Assembly (NCBI RefSeq): GCF_002775205.1 | Contig: NC_036447.1 | Span: 26,882,245 to 26,946,244, forward strand | Direction of reading: 5' to 3' | Length of the DNA: 64,000 nucleotides | DNA from: Xiphophorus maculatus | Taxonomy: Eukaryota; Chordata; Actinopteri; Cyprinodontiformes; Poeciliidae | Part shown: positions 12,281-25,700 of the stretch, piece by piece | Layout of the letters: the number at the start of each line of letters is the position of its first letter | Position numbering within the stretch: position 1 is the stretch's first letter | Program-made: the position numbers and the translations under genes | Notes under the pieces: generated by a model | Databases searched by the model: none | What the model was told of the DNA's origin: nothing | What the model saw: the letters and a program-made list of their open reading frames with translations, nothing else

Positions 12281-14090
12281 ATCTGAATGTGTGGGAGAAC
12301 ATTGAAATTCCCGTTTCTAATCTAAACTAAGGCAGAAAAGTAGCGCGAGAGGCAAAAGTCGTTCGCGCGCCGCTCGCCATGTTGGTGAAAACCGGAAGTG
12401 GTTACTTTAGACTGGAAGACAACCGTGTAGGTGGATTCATCTGAACCATTTTGGACAGAAGCAGGAAGACGGTTTTTATAACCCGCAGATCTGCAAGTGT
12501 TCTCAAAGGTTACCGATTACTGCTGACTGGCATTCACTGCTTTCCCTTTATGAGCCCTGCAGCTGTTTATGGTTCTAATGTTCTTTCTCATGCAAACCTG
12601 CATTGTTTATGAACATGGTGTAGTCGCACAAAAAAGGAATGGAAAGAAAATATTCTCCTTCAACATCTTATTGTTAGATGTAGTGAGCTTATGGTAGCCA
12701 AACTAAGGCACTTGGGTCAGCCCCCATTGTTTTACCTGAATAGGTAAACGGGAGCATTCCAAGCAAGGTAACAAATATTAAAAATGTGCAAACCCACGTC
12801 ATTCGAAAAGATGACAGAATTCAACACTTCACTGATGAGTTCGCATCAATCTGCTGCCTCTTTTCTGTCACCGCAACTAGATTTAAGAGGCGCAGACCTT
12901 AGAACAAGCAAGAAGCAGAAAGAGCAATCAAATTATTTCACTTCCAGAAAATGATTATATATATATATATAAAGACAAACACACAGATGCAGCAGTTAGA
13001 GGATCTTAGTAAAACAGTATATTTACCACATCCTGAACTGGCTTTTGATTCCCAGTTGAACCACTGTCAACGTTTTCTCTTCGCCTTCCAGAAAAAGCGA
13101 AGTACTCTCTGATTACAGACGTGGACACAATAAGGCGGATGTGTTGCTGGTTAAAATAAAAAATAAATAAAACAAAAAAAAACCCTTGAGTTATAGTAAG
13201 CGTGCGAGACCTGAGTTAATATTGCACTTCAGCATTACAGCTCAAACACGCCCACATGGAGGGATGTCCACCGAGCGGCTGGTAACTCTTTAACAGGAAA
13301 TAAACGCTGCAATTAAAAAAAAAAAGAAGACGGAGAGAGCGAGAGAGAGAGACGGGAATATCAGCGTTGATTTTGTTGTATTTCACCTGTAAAGAAATTA
13401 TATTTTACGCTTCAGCTTATGTTTTTATTCTGAAAATGAACGCAATGCCTTGTACGGTGGAAGTTAGAAACACTGCAGTGTGTGTAGCTTAGAAATGAGA
13501 GGTACAAACTGAAGTTTGGTATTCTTTAGAAGAAAATCAACTCATACTTTTTGTATCTACCATTTTTTTCCCCTTCTATTTATTTTTCAGCTCAGAATCT
13601 AACGTCTCCCTTGCAGAGATTTTCATGTTTGCTGACGCTCTGCATAAACAGATTCTATATATTGGTGATGTTGGGGGTGGGGGGTTCTTGTTGGTCATGC
13701 GCAGCTGAATAACCTGTTATCTGTTTGGAAGATAAATGAGTGATTCTTTTTGTGCAGCAACATTCCATGTCCTCATGTTTTGCTTAGAATGATTTTTTCT
13801 AAAATGTGCCAAATATTTACAACAACGTATTTTAATTATACATTTAGATGTTTGCCATCATTCAAATATAAATGAAATGCATTTTAAATATTTTGTACTT
13901 TACACATCGTTTTGGTGACTCAATTCCATTGTGTTTGCAGAGCAGTGTAATAGACTTGAAGTTTAAACTATAAAATATATATTTCCTGTTGTTTTTCTTC
14001 AATAAGTTGATTGACTGTACTAAACCCTATTTTAATACGCAATTGAATCTGTTGAAACTATTTTTCTGATTTTATATTTTCTTCATATTA
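12281..14090. other. AT-rich non-coding, nothing recognised
   Basis: A short (AT)n lies near 12957-12970 and a (GA)n near 13333-13352. A CpG-rich phrase near 12340-12380 may be a repeat end. No gene was seen. Confidence 0.35.
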
Positions 14091-14240
14091 AAGAAGAGTC
14101 CTAGTACTAACATGTACTAGGACTCTTCTTCAAGAAGAGTCCTAGTACAATGTATAATACCTAGTACCTAGTATAATGTTCGTCCCAGTTAGTACTGGGA
14201 CAACCATTATACATGTTAGTCTCAGTACTGGGACATTTAG
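14091..14240. repeat. Triple-arm hairpin cluster
   Basis: AAGAAGAGTCCTAGTAC occurs at 14091-14107 and again at 14132-14148. Its exact reverse complement lies between them at 14114-14130, so the middle arm can pair with either neighbour (loops of 6 and 1 nt). A second hairpin follows, GTCCCAGT at 14182-14189 with ACTGGGAC at 14194-14201. A third copy of the CAGTACTGGGAC phrase lies at 14223-14234. Confidence 0.9.
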
Positions 14241-16892
14241 ACATGTTCCAGTTCTAACTTTCCAGCCTGTTAGAATGTTTCCTTTTTGCCTTCAAACAGA
14301 CTAAAATTCCATAAAAGCCATTTAGTGGAAGTGACATCAATTGGTTTTGAAGTGAATTCAACCATGGAAAGCAAGGTAAGAATCAACTGTCACCATCTAC
14401 TTACTTTCTTTTTTAAACATGTTAGTGATGCTGAGGTTCTTAGTAGGACGGGTTCTGGAGAGAGGGGGGTTCTGTCTAAGGCCCCATATTACCTTGGGCC
14501 GGCCCTGGAGGAACAGCTGTTGCAATGCACATCTCTGGAATCTACCTGGAATCTACCTTTAATCTACCTGGTATCTACCTGGAATCCCCAGGTAGCCCCT
14601 ATCAGTTCCCCGATGCTTTGGAGACATTTTGATTCATTTCATTGTGGCATGTTTGGCTTTTTGCTCCTGTTCTAATTATTGCTACAGTTTTTTCTCTGAT
14701 GTTTATTTTGTGACTCTAAATGGGCCGAATCTTCCTTCAACACTTGAGGTTCTGCAGTAACTTCTATTTACAGCCCAGAACCTCCAGCCCAGATCCAGCC
14801 AGCAGCGGCTTTAACCCGCCTGGTAGAAACATTGAGGAGAAGCAGAGCGAACAGTCAGCAGGTGGTACCAGGTGGTACCAGGTGGTACAGGGGCTTTGAG
14901 CTGCGTTGTGACTCGCGGTGACAGTCAGTACCGTGTCTTATACCAGTATGTCTGATATAAAGACAGATATTCTTTCTATCTGTCAGTGGAACCGACCCAG
15001 ACTGACTGTAGTGAACCGGGCCTTTAGCAGAATGATGAAGTTAAAGTCAGAAGTTTTCTCTGAAGCATTTCTGTGTTTAGTGGCGAGGCGGGTTTTGTCC
15101 CGCTATTGCAAGGACGATTATGAAAATATAAATAGAAACAGTTTTTCTAACGTCAGACATACGTTTTTATTCACAAACCAGTGTATGAAAAAATATTCTT
15201 GCCCATAATTTGATAGTTAGAGGACACAGATCCTCCCTCCTCCTCACCATGGACCCGGAGTCTGAACAACATGGAGACTCACCACCGTCACACCTACATC
15301 AATAAACGGCTGGAATTCTATACGTAAATGTAAATATTTCTGTTAGAACCGTTTCCATGTCCAAAGGTTTTAGGCTGAGTTCTAAGAAAATGGGGATAAA
15401 TGGAGAAGTTTAGAAACGACTAAACTCCACTCAGAAATATGAACGTAGGTTCGTTCATCCTTGCAGCAGATTTTATTAACATTTATTTAAAAAAATAATG
15501 ATAAAAAAAAAAACATACCAATTTATATTTAGGGATACAAATTTAAACTTCCTATCCTATAATTATTCCTATTAAACCTCCACGTTTCTCAAAAACATGG
15601 ACTGCAGATGGTGGCCGTGGGCAGAAAATTGATTTGTCAAACCAAACAAACAAGGCCATTCCTCCCGCCTTGATTAACCATTTTCATGCTGACTGCAATT
15701 CCAGACTGTGCTGCCGCCAAATTTCTGTAACGTGTGCAGAGTGTGTTTTGAAGCTTTGCTTGGTGACAGATGGCCGGTAACTCAAAACATGTGTCTGGAA
15801 AGCCGTCTTCAACACAAAGAGCCCCCCGACCCACTGTAGAGAGCGCTGCACCGAGACGCACGAGCGAGGGGCGGACTGATCTTACAAATGTAAACACCCC
15901 CCACACAAACAAAACCAGAAAAAAAAAAACTGCAAGTATTTTTTTTGTCGTATTCTGATGGAATTATCAGTTATAGAAATATCTTAATGAAATGTTGCTA
16001 GTTTTCTAGTCTGCTCCCGGAAATAAGGTCAAGTGTCACAATGTGAAAGAATGTTGTCCAAATGGCCCCTTTAATGGTTCTGCTGGGAAATATAAAAAAA
16101 ACAAAAACAAAACAAAAAAAAACAGTCTTTTGGCTCTGCCACCTAAAGTTGTCTGACTTTTTTTTTCTTTTTAATTATTTAGAGATCCAGCCTTTTAAGT
16201 TGTGGAGACATTCTTCAGCCGTTTTGGACAGAAGGTCAGAAAAAGTTTAAGTTTAAAAAGTTTTTTTTTTTTTTTTTAAACTAGTGACGCTATTCAAATG
16301 TATTTAATAATTTGGCAGCAAAGAGGGTTTTGAATTGAAAATGTTGCTTGTTTTTGTTGACATACAGTTTTGGATCAACTCAATTAAAAATTTTAATCTA
16401 GTCCCACTATTAGTCAAAATAAATGGAATATAATGATCAGAAAAATGTGCACAGAAAAAAAGAAAACAGACAAGTCCTTAAATTATCTGGAGATAGAATA
16501 TATATATATATATTTGGACAGTAAATAAAAAATGTACTTTCAAACGCTTTCATTCATTCATTAGTTACAGTTTAAGGCCTTGATATTTGGAGGCATTTTT
16601 TGAATAAAACATCCTTGTCCAGCTCCTCGAGTTGCCTTCAACAGGTACTTCACCGATCTGGATTACTGTGACTGTTTATGTTTCAAGGAGAAGCAAACAT
16701 TAATTGGGGTGCGGTGTGACGCCACTTCCTCACACTTTTCATTGCAGAAATAATAGAAAGCCCCGGTCCCTTCCAACTCACAAAGTCTCTTTTGCAGTAC
16801 ACATTGTTCATAAATCCACAAGTCTGATTAAAAAACAAAACAAAAACAAAATTTCTCCTTGTAGTTCATGCCCCTCCTTCGGACTTTCCTCC
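14241..16892. other. Non-coding downstream of TAB1, probably including its 3' UTR
   Basis: A direct repeat of a CTACCTGGAATCTACCTG-like phrase lies at about 14535-14585, and three copies of AGGTGGTACC at 14858-14888. The block 15640-15870 is GC-balanced and could be conserved. The TAB1 3' UTR should start at 16892 and run leftward; a minus-strand ATTAAA near 16302-16307 is one possible poly(A) signal, but weak. No other gene was recognised. Confidence 0.35.
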
Positions 16893-19800
16893 TTACTGGG
16901 GTCCAAGGCCTCCCTGTGTGCTTTGGCTGTCGCTGTTGTCCCCTCCCCAAAGTCGGTAGAACTGACTAAAGTCCACGTAGGGTGGGACCCTGCCCGTCTC
17001 GTCGGGCTGCGCTGCTTGGCTCCCTCTCTGACGAAACAGGCTTCCATCCCCCGAGCTGGAGCTGGAGCTCTGTGTTTGGGTGTTGGTGGACTGCAGGGTG
17101 GCAGTAGGGCTCTGGCTGCTGGGATGAGAAGAGGAGGAGGAGGGAGGGGAGGAAGAGAAAGTTGGGTGGCGGGGAACAGTGAAGGAGGAAGAGGAGACAG
17201 CAGGTACGAGGGTTGGGATAGACGAGGAGAACGGGGGAAAGAGGTCCATGTCACGAGTGGAGAGACAAAACAGAGAGGTGGAGAGAGGGAGGGGAGGCCG
17301 GGGAGTGGTGGAGAGAGAGGAGTCAGAGATAGAGAGAGCGAGAGAGGGAGGAGGAGGTTGGGGAAGGGGGAGTTCAATTATAGGCTGCAGGATGTCAACA
17401 GAGGCTTGGCTCGCGGTCGGGTTCAGCATGCTAACGGAGTAGTGGACAAACGACAGGCAAAGACGGAGAGTAAAGGACGCAGGATGGAGAACGACAAGCC
17501 AGGGCCAGTCAAAAAAAAAAAACACAAACAGAGATGTGAGTCAAACGGCAAGAGAGAGAAAGATAGAGAGAGACTGGAACTCACAAAGGAGGAGGACCTG
17601 GATAGTTATCCTTCAGAGGGTCTAAATAAAGACGATTTGCACAAACAGCAAGCATATTCAAGTGCTACTTATCATTAGCTACAGTCAGCTATACAGTAAA
17701 GAGGCTGGCAAACACTTATCCTGTCAGGTAAAACAAGTATAATTAATAGGGATGCAAACACTTAATCACATCGCAATTCTCCACTAATTTCTAGTTTCAA
17801 ATTATTTCTAATCGATTAGCTTAGACCTCCTTTTAGTGTTGTAGTCTGACCGCCATCCAGCAGAGGGCGCCGCTGGTCATCTTTAAGCTAAGCGGAGCCA
17901 CTTGATCCAGGACTCAAGATGGCGGTGACAAAGAAGAACGGAAAAAGAAACGGTCCCGACAAAGCCTCGCGAGAGTTGAGAAATGCACTTTATGCGGTTC
18001 TGTTTTGGAATATAAACCCTCGACACGCTCTTTGAGTTATCACCTTAATGGCGGTACGTCTGTCTATCTCTCTGTTCAAGGAGGGTCATGTGTTTCACGT
18101 TTTATTATTTTCATGTCTTATTTTACTATTCAGTAACCTAACTGGTTCCTGATTTGATTTACGTCTGAACTAAATAACGTGAGCCACAGTATTTAATACA
18201 ACTGACACAAAATAATCTTTAAATTTACTCATGTGTTTTTTTTTATTTCACCACATGAAAAATTTATCTTGTGGAAAACCGGTCGTTTCTGTTGTTACAA
18301 GAGAAAACCCAGGTTTTTAATACGATGGCCACTTATCAATTACTCAGTCAGCGTCATGATTAATTACTTTTAGATTAACTCAGTCGATAACTCGCACCTC
18401 TAATTATTACTGCCACATATAAATTCTATTTTAAAATGCTGATCTAAAATGAAATAAACTAATTTAATACTTCTGTGACTAAACCTAGCGTGTTTTGCAC
18501 TGCATCAGAAGCTGAAATTGAAAGAGGCAAGTCTTAAATATTCTCCGAGTGTTTTTTTTTTTTAAGGTTAGTGTTGAGTTTTGATGACTCAAACGCCTCA
18601 CTTGAAGTAGAAGGTGATCAGAATAATCTCAGTTATGCATACGCTTGTTGTTTATGTAATGACTCTGCCTGTGCTGAGGTTTACCTGTAGCGTAACATTC
18701 TGCCACGAGTCACAGTTCCAGGTTAATCCCAAAGCAACAGCAGCAGACAGGGAAAATGAGTGATTACGAAAGTGAAGATCAGCTGTCATATTTTGCTAAT
18801 TAGGGAAGTGAATCTCAGTCAGAGCTAAATTATACACAGGAAGAACAGTTTGGGGAGAAATGGCTGTTAATCTGCAAGCTAATTTAGAATGGAGTTAGCA
18901 TGTCAAGACGCAGATTGTCACAAATGGCAGTGCACACAAACCGAAACCTTGGAAGTTTTGAGTTTTTATCGTTTTCTAACAAAAGGGTTCTGTCAAGCAG
19001 CTGCTTCCTGCTTGACCTTCCTGAGATCTTCCTTCTTATTCTTCTGTGCCATTTTCTCATATGTTGCTTGTCAGTCTTGCAAAAAAAGGACCACAGAAAA
19101 AATGTTCAACACCAGTTTAAACTCTGAACTACATTTAAACATCCATGGCACTGCAGCTGTACTGATGGTAACTTTTCTTCCCTTCAGTGTTTCTGTCAGC
19201 TTCTTGTGGTGTGCTGCCTTCAGGAGAGCGGGACGTCAGAATGTGTCACCCTCATGGTATTTACTGTGTAAACTCTGAATAACGAACGCTCTCTTTCATG
19301 AACTTATCTTCAAATTGTTATCTCGGTGGTTATATATTTACAAGATTAGAAGTTCCGTTGTCGGACTTCCCCTGATAGTGTCCAGCATTCAAATGCACAT
19401 TAAAACACTTTTTAATGCAAGCTGCTATGTTGACATTACATGTCCTGCAATTAAACTAAGCATTCCACAGTTACCCATGATTGATGTGAAAATGCTAGCT
19501 AGCTAGCAGGGGTCTATTAGCAGCTATATTGGTAGCTGCAACCGCCTCAAGTCACAGATGAATTTGCTTGCATGAGACAAACTTCTGGCTGACATAAAAT
19601 TCCCATGAGAAAAAAACTGAAAAACTACATTGAATATATCAAATGACATAATCCTGCCATGACAAAATTTAAGACCTGTGATTAAGATACTAAAGGATAA
19701 CTTACTTTTTTTTTTTTTTTACGAATTTAAGACCTTTTAAAGCCTTAAAGATACATAAATAAAAAAAAAAGATTTCCTAAGGATGTTTGGACACGGCAAA

Positions 19801-22713
19801 TATTGCTGTTAGCACCTTCTGTCCTCCTCTACATGCCCTGTAGGGGGCGGTACCACTCTCATTAAGAAGCACTAGTCTATACAATGCAATGCAAAATTCA
19901 GTTGTTTTTTTTGTTTTACCAACTTTATGCAGGTTTTTCCTCTTTTTGCAAATTTACTAAAAAACTATTTGTAATCAGCTCGCCTGCATCGATATTTTGC
20001 AGAACCTCCTTTCACTGAAATAACAGCAAGTCTTTTGTCAACTACAGTGAATTTGAGTACTTTAACGCATCTAAAACTATTGTGTTTGACATATGCTGTG
20101 TAGGAGTATTATTAAGCATTACAATACCCGTTTCCAGCTGTAAAATGATAAGCTGCCCAGATCAACCCACAGCACACGTGTGAGGAAGTAAAAACTTTGC
20201 CTAAATGTAAATAAACACAGCCGCAGGCTAGAGGCAGGGGAGTGAAAATCAAGCGCACCTTAAAATAAATACAGCAGAGGAAGAATGAGGAAGTCTAATC
20301 TTGCTTATTTAAAATACACTTAAAATAAACTCGCCCACAGCCGTAGAAACAAAGAAATAAAGATAAAGGTTGAGCAAGGAAAACAAAATGGCGGCGTTTC
20401 GAGAAGAAGGGAAAAACATAGCAACGGAAGGAGAAAGTCAGCAGGGAGAGAAAAAAGCCAAGCTTACCCCGGTGTGGGGGTTCCTTCCTCCAGGGTGGAG
20501 GCGGTGTTAGTCCCGTTGGTCAGGGTGCTTTGACACGGCATTACCAGTGAGAGGGTCACGCTGGTTTTACTGGTGCTCTGGCTGTTGGAGTATGGCACCG
20601 AAACTGGATAGATCCGTCCGCCTGGAAGAGGTGCAAGTGAAGATGTTAAAATCTGTGGCAAAACATCCCAGTTATTCATATTTTCCACTCTGTTTAAAAG
20701 TGTTGATGGGTTGCTTAAACATGGAAATGGGACATCATTTTTTTTTTTAACATTTTCTCAAAAATACTTCCATACAACTAAACGACGATGAACGGCGTGC
20801 GATTTCAGTGAAAATTTGATTCTTGGGAATGTGTTAAAAAAAAAATTGAGAAGGTTACTTTGACCTTTTTTATTCTTGGCAACACTGATAAGAGTCGTGA
20901 TTTCATTTTCTCAAGGCCCAGAACTAAACACTGAACAATTGGAGCGATCCAGGAACAGAAACATTCTGCAGCGAACACCACGACATTCTTCAGACGTAAC
21001 AAACATATTGTTTTGAAATTTGGAATTTATTGTTACAATAAATTGAAATTCTTATCATGATAAGTAACGATAAGTGATATGATACTTATCACCTGACTGT
21101 TTCCTGATTGGTACAAACACACATACCCATAATCCGATATTAAAATCCCAACTTTGTGTGAACTACTGAGTACAAATATGAGAAACGAGGGTGTTGATTT
21201 TAACAGATCTAATTTTTTCTCATTTAAAAACAAAACTAAGAAATATAAGTCTAGACATTACATAGGACAAACATAAGATATTATTTAGCAAGAGGTTGTT
21301 AGCTGAGTTTGCAGATTTTGCATAAAATTTGCATATTTAAATGTTGTGAGTAGGAAATTGCCAATAATAAAAAGAAAACACTGCAGCTTTGTAGCCATTG
21401 TAGGAGTTTTTAACCTTCCCAGAATTTTCTCCGGTGCAGTGGAACGGGAATTTTACGTCTGAGAATAACACTTTCTACCTTGTGTGGGCGTGAGCGCGGC
21501 GTCCGCCAGCGGGTAATTGATCGTGCGGATGAGCAGGGTCATGTCCTCGTGCCGAGAGCAGAAGGCCGCTCTCTGACGGCCGGACACGAAGACGTCGTGG
21601 TGAAGCCTCTTGACCCGCTCCACCACGGACTGAGCCACCGCCTCCAAACTGGTCTGCTGGGCCAGCTCGGCCGCTACCATGGCTACAATTTCCTACGAAG
21701 GAGAGAGGAGATAAATTAAAAAAATAATAGCTACATTTGAGAAGGCAAGAGGAAAAAAGACTTGAACGCCAAAGTGAAAAGACGTTTCATGTGAGGCTTG
21801 AAGAGCAAAAAGAACCAAAGAAAACAAACAAAGAAACAAAAAAAAAGCAATAGCGTTGTTGCTAACCTGGTTGACCTGCTCTGGGCCGTGGGCGGACTCG
21901 AGGCCGTTTATTAGGCCCTCTGACATCAGCAGCAGGAATCCTGTTACACCATCCAAAGGGTGGCTGCCATGGATCTCTGGCTCAGAGATGATGGGCTTCG
22001 CCTTGGCCGCACTAATGGAGAGAGACAGAAAAGCGTGAGACGAAGACAAGAGAGGACACGGTTGGCAAAATACGAGTGGAAACAGAAAAACAACAAAAAA
22101 AAAAAACAATTAAAGTCAATACAGCAAAAGAACATTAGAGGCTCGACATCAACACCAGTTTATTATGTTGATCCTTTTATTTATGAATTATATTGGATGT
22201 TCTGCTCTCTCCTTGGCAGCAGTAAGGAGATAATTCAGTACAGATTCCATTCTGTGTCTGATGGGGGTGAAAATTTGATGCAAAAGTATTTGGATATGAT
22301 TTGCCTGGATATTGGATAACCTCAAGAAATGACGAAATGAGGGTTTATGTGTGCGTTTATGAATAAAGGACTTTAAAGAGGCTTGGCTCTGGTACGGTAA
22401 TGACGGCCATGAGAAGGAGAAGCAGAGATGAGAGATTAAACACTTCCAAATACTTCCTTAATAGTCACAGCATTGATTTCGTGCAACATTAATAAAAAGG
22501 AGTTTAGAGACATGGAGTTTAACGATGCATTTTTCATCCAGGGTGGAACGATTATATAACATTCAACATCTGTGATTTTCTTAAAACAATTGGCTCCACA
22601 ACTTTGAATTCCTTATGAATTTTCTTCAACCAGCAAAACGTGATGCAATAATCTCTCCAGGGAAATTCCTGGAGAGATTATTGCATCACGACGGACGGAG
22701 AATGTGATGACCA

Positions 22714-22785
<72 letters not shown>

Positions 22786-25700
22786 AAAGGCTCTGCTTCA
22801 AGCTTCACTGAAATCAAGTGCATCAAGACAAAATGCCTTCGGGGTAAAAAAAACGGGAAAAAAAGTCAAAACTTGGAAGTCTGTTAAAGTCAAGGTGAGG
22901 TTTTCAAAGCTAAGAACACTACAACAGCTGTGAAGCACGGCGGCGATAACATCATGCTGAGGGCCGGTTTTGCTAGCATTAGTATTGGAGAGTTGAACAA
23001 AATGGATGTTATATTCAAGAAGAAGAAGAAGAGGAGGAGGAGGACTTAGCTGCACCTTAATCAAAAGGTTGATTAAGTTGAAATTTGGACCGAAACAGTT
23101 CTCTAGACATGTAGTTTTTTGTCATTATGTTGGAAATTATTGACTTTTTTCCCCCATTTTCCATAAATTTCAACATCCCACAGAAGGAAATGTATCCAAA
23201 TTCTTCTCTTTGCAAAGGATTTACGTTTTTTCTTTATTTTAGAATCTAAAAACAGAAACATGTATTTACCAAAACTTTTAAGTTGTCTTTAAAATAAATA
23301 ACACAAAGTTTTTTTTAACATTTACAGCTGTACAGTGTTATTTAGCTGGACTGAAGGCAAATATGGCTCCTAGAATAGTAAAGCATCAACAGCTACAAGA
23401 ATCATGTTGCTCCTCTGACACCTTATCAAAAACATGAGTGGATATCTGTAAGTATCTGAGCCTCTTGGTGTAATTTTGCTCCTGTGTGGGTTAGAGACAT
23501 CAACACATTCAAATGTGTAGATAAATGTCTTGCTTTTCCCAACCAATCAAGTTGTATGCTGTGTTATAGTAAATGGGAACACATGCAGGTGATTTCTCAG
23601 AAATGGACAAAGCACAAAGATAACACAACATGCATCAACCAATGTAAACGTAGTCAGAATGGCGACGGCAGGCGTCACCTGAGCAGATCTATCTCAGAGT
23701 AGTTGATCTTGACTCTGCTGTCTCCCAGCCGCCTGGTGCTGCTCTGTCCAGCGATCTGTCCCGCTTGCCGTATTCGAGCCGCGTCCACCCCTACGACACA
23801 GGAGACACGCCGTAGGCCACAGTGGAGCGGGCATTAAACACACACACAAACACACCCCCACACACACAAGACGAATCGTAAGGAGCAGAGGAAGAATGCA
23901 GTAAACGGAGGTCGGGAAAATCAAAACAACACGAGTTTTCAGCTTGACGTTTCTCTTGCTTTGAATCATTTATCATTTTCTCTCTTCTTCACTTTGTGTT
24001 GGTGTTTCACATTAAATACCAATGGGATATATTTATGTTTGTGGTTGTAATGTGAAAAAATATAAAGAAGTTGGGCGTGCTGAGGTGGCGTAGGGGTTAG
24101 CGCGAACTGTATTTGGAGGCCTTGAGTCCTCGACGTGGCCGTCGCGGGTTTGACTCCCGGACCCGACGACATTTGCCACATATCTTCCCCCCTTTCTTTC
24201 CCTGTTTCCTGTCAGCCTACTATCATAGAAGGGACACTGGAGGGGTAAAAAAAATATATAAAGAAGTTGTGCAACAGCCAAATATTAACCAGGGTTTTCT
24301 CCCAGAGTATTATAAGTCTGGCGGGACAGCAGGCTGGACTTGCTCCCCCACCAGGCTGAGAATTGTTTGCTTGTTGATTTTATTTTATTTTTTAACACCA
24401 GTAACAGTGATAGTAAACATGGGTTAAAGAGACTCTTTATTCTATATTCTCAGCAAATAAAATGACAAAAAAAAAAACTTTGGACACTTTAATTAGGGTG
24501 AAATAACCAAAGTGAAAAAAATGTATATATTTATTTAAATTGTATTTGTTTTATGTTTGCCTGTTTCTAAGACTTTATAGTTGGTGTTTAGGTATTATTA
24601 ATAATGCCATCCAATAACGCATAATTACCTAGTAATATTTTCAAATTTCCTGTCAACTTTAAACATTTTCCACTAAAAAACACAGTTGGATGACTGTTCA
24701 GGAAACAACCTCAAGGTAAGTACTAAAAAAAAAATAATTTGCATTTTTTTCACGTTTAAAGTTGATTTAGGGTCTTTGTGCCAACATTTAAACGACTTAT
24801 TGGGCCCTAGTGAATAACTGACTGCAGCCTCAGACCAAAGCAAAATTTCTGTAATATTTGATTTAATTTAACAAAAAAAAAACCTCATACCTCATCTTTT
24901 GTTATGCTACAAATGTTTGAAAAAGTGACAAATGTATTTGTTGGGTTGAGGCTGTACTTGTTAGTTCTTTTAAAGCCTGTTGTATGGAACGAACTGTTCC
25001 TTCAGCAGAGCACGTTATTAGCATCTAGGTGAGACGGTCTGTGCTCCACTGAGAAACTCTGGACGCCTAAATGACACATTTATCCTGTAAGGAACACGTC
25101 TAACAATAACTGCTTTAATAGCAATCCTGATGCATTCATTTTCAGATTTCCACCACATCACAGATGTGAGCACGGCAACGCTCCTCACCCATTGCCGCCA
25201 GTCTTTGTAGCTCGTCTTCGTTGTCGGTGCTATGTGGCCGCCCGATCTGGAGAACCTGGTTCTGACCGTCGCTGCTGGACTTACACAGCAGGACCCGGTT
25301 TGTACCTGAAACCGCAAACACAAGAATTTTAACGACACGCTAAATAAGTGTTGGTCGGGTCACCACAATGCGATATTTAGGAATCTGATATGAAAAAATT
25401 AAAAATACTGTTTCTATTGGAGACATCGTGTCCTGTGGTGTGAAAAAGTAGTTCCTCCCTTCTGCTTCTTTTTGTCATGATGAAATGTTGCAGAGCAACA
25501 AGATCATTTTAGCACTAGACAAAGAAGTAACTTTATTACATAAATCAGGATTTACTCTTACTAAGAAGAAAAGCAAACTAAACCAAAGTGGTTGTATGTA
25601 AAAAAAAAATACAGCTGCACGCTTTTAACTAGACCATCTAAACCTTTGTTAGTTTTTTTTTTGAAGTGTTAAAATAATATATATATATGCAGTTATTTTT

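Larger units (their letters stand above)
17119..20467. other. TAB1 intron 10
   Basis: Besides the hAT-like element at 17747-18402 it holds a purine-rich low-complexity stretch (17130-17360), which gives long spurious frames on both strands. It also holds a repeat at 19470-19750 shared with SYNGR1 intron 2. No further exon was recognised. Confidence 0.6.
22012..23678. other. TAB1 intron 7
   Basis: It contains a 23-bp-arm inverted repeat, a long (CA)n and a Tc1 transposase fragment, listed separately. The remainder is AT-rich and unrecognised. Confidence 0.55.
23791..25188. other. TAB1 intron 6
   Basis: It contains a SINE, the older repeat it landed in, and a repeat beginning CAGGGTTTTCTCCC (each listed). 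No other gene was recognised. Confidence 0.55.

Noticed and set aside
16704..17678. 324-codon plus-strand open frame
   Set aside because: It is antisense to the last TAB1 exon and runs through a purine-rich low-complexity stretch; Gly/Arg/Glu-rich composition is a by-product. The TAB1 frame opposite has clear homology.
24074..24256. Possible tRNA gene
   Set aside because: A and B boxes are present, but the tRNA-unrelated body, A-tail and target duplication identify a SINE.
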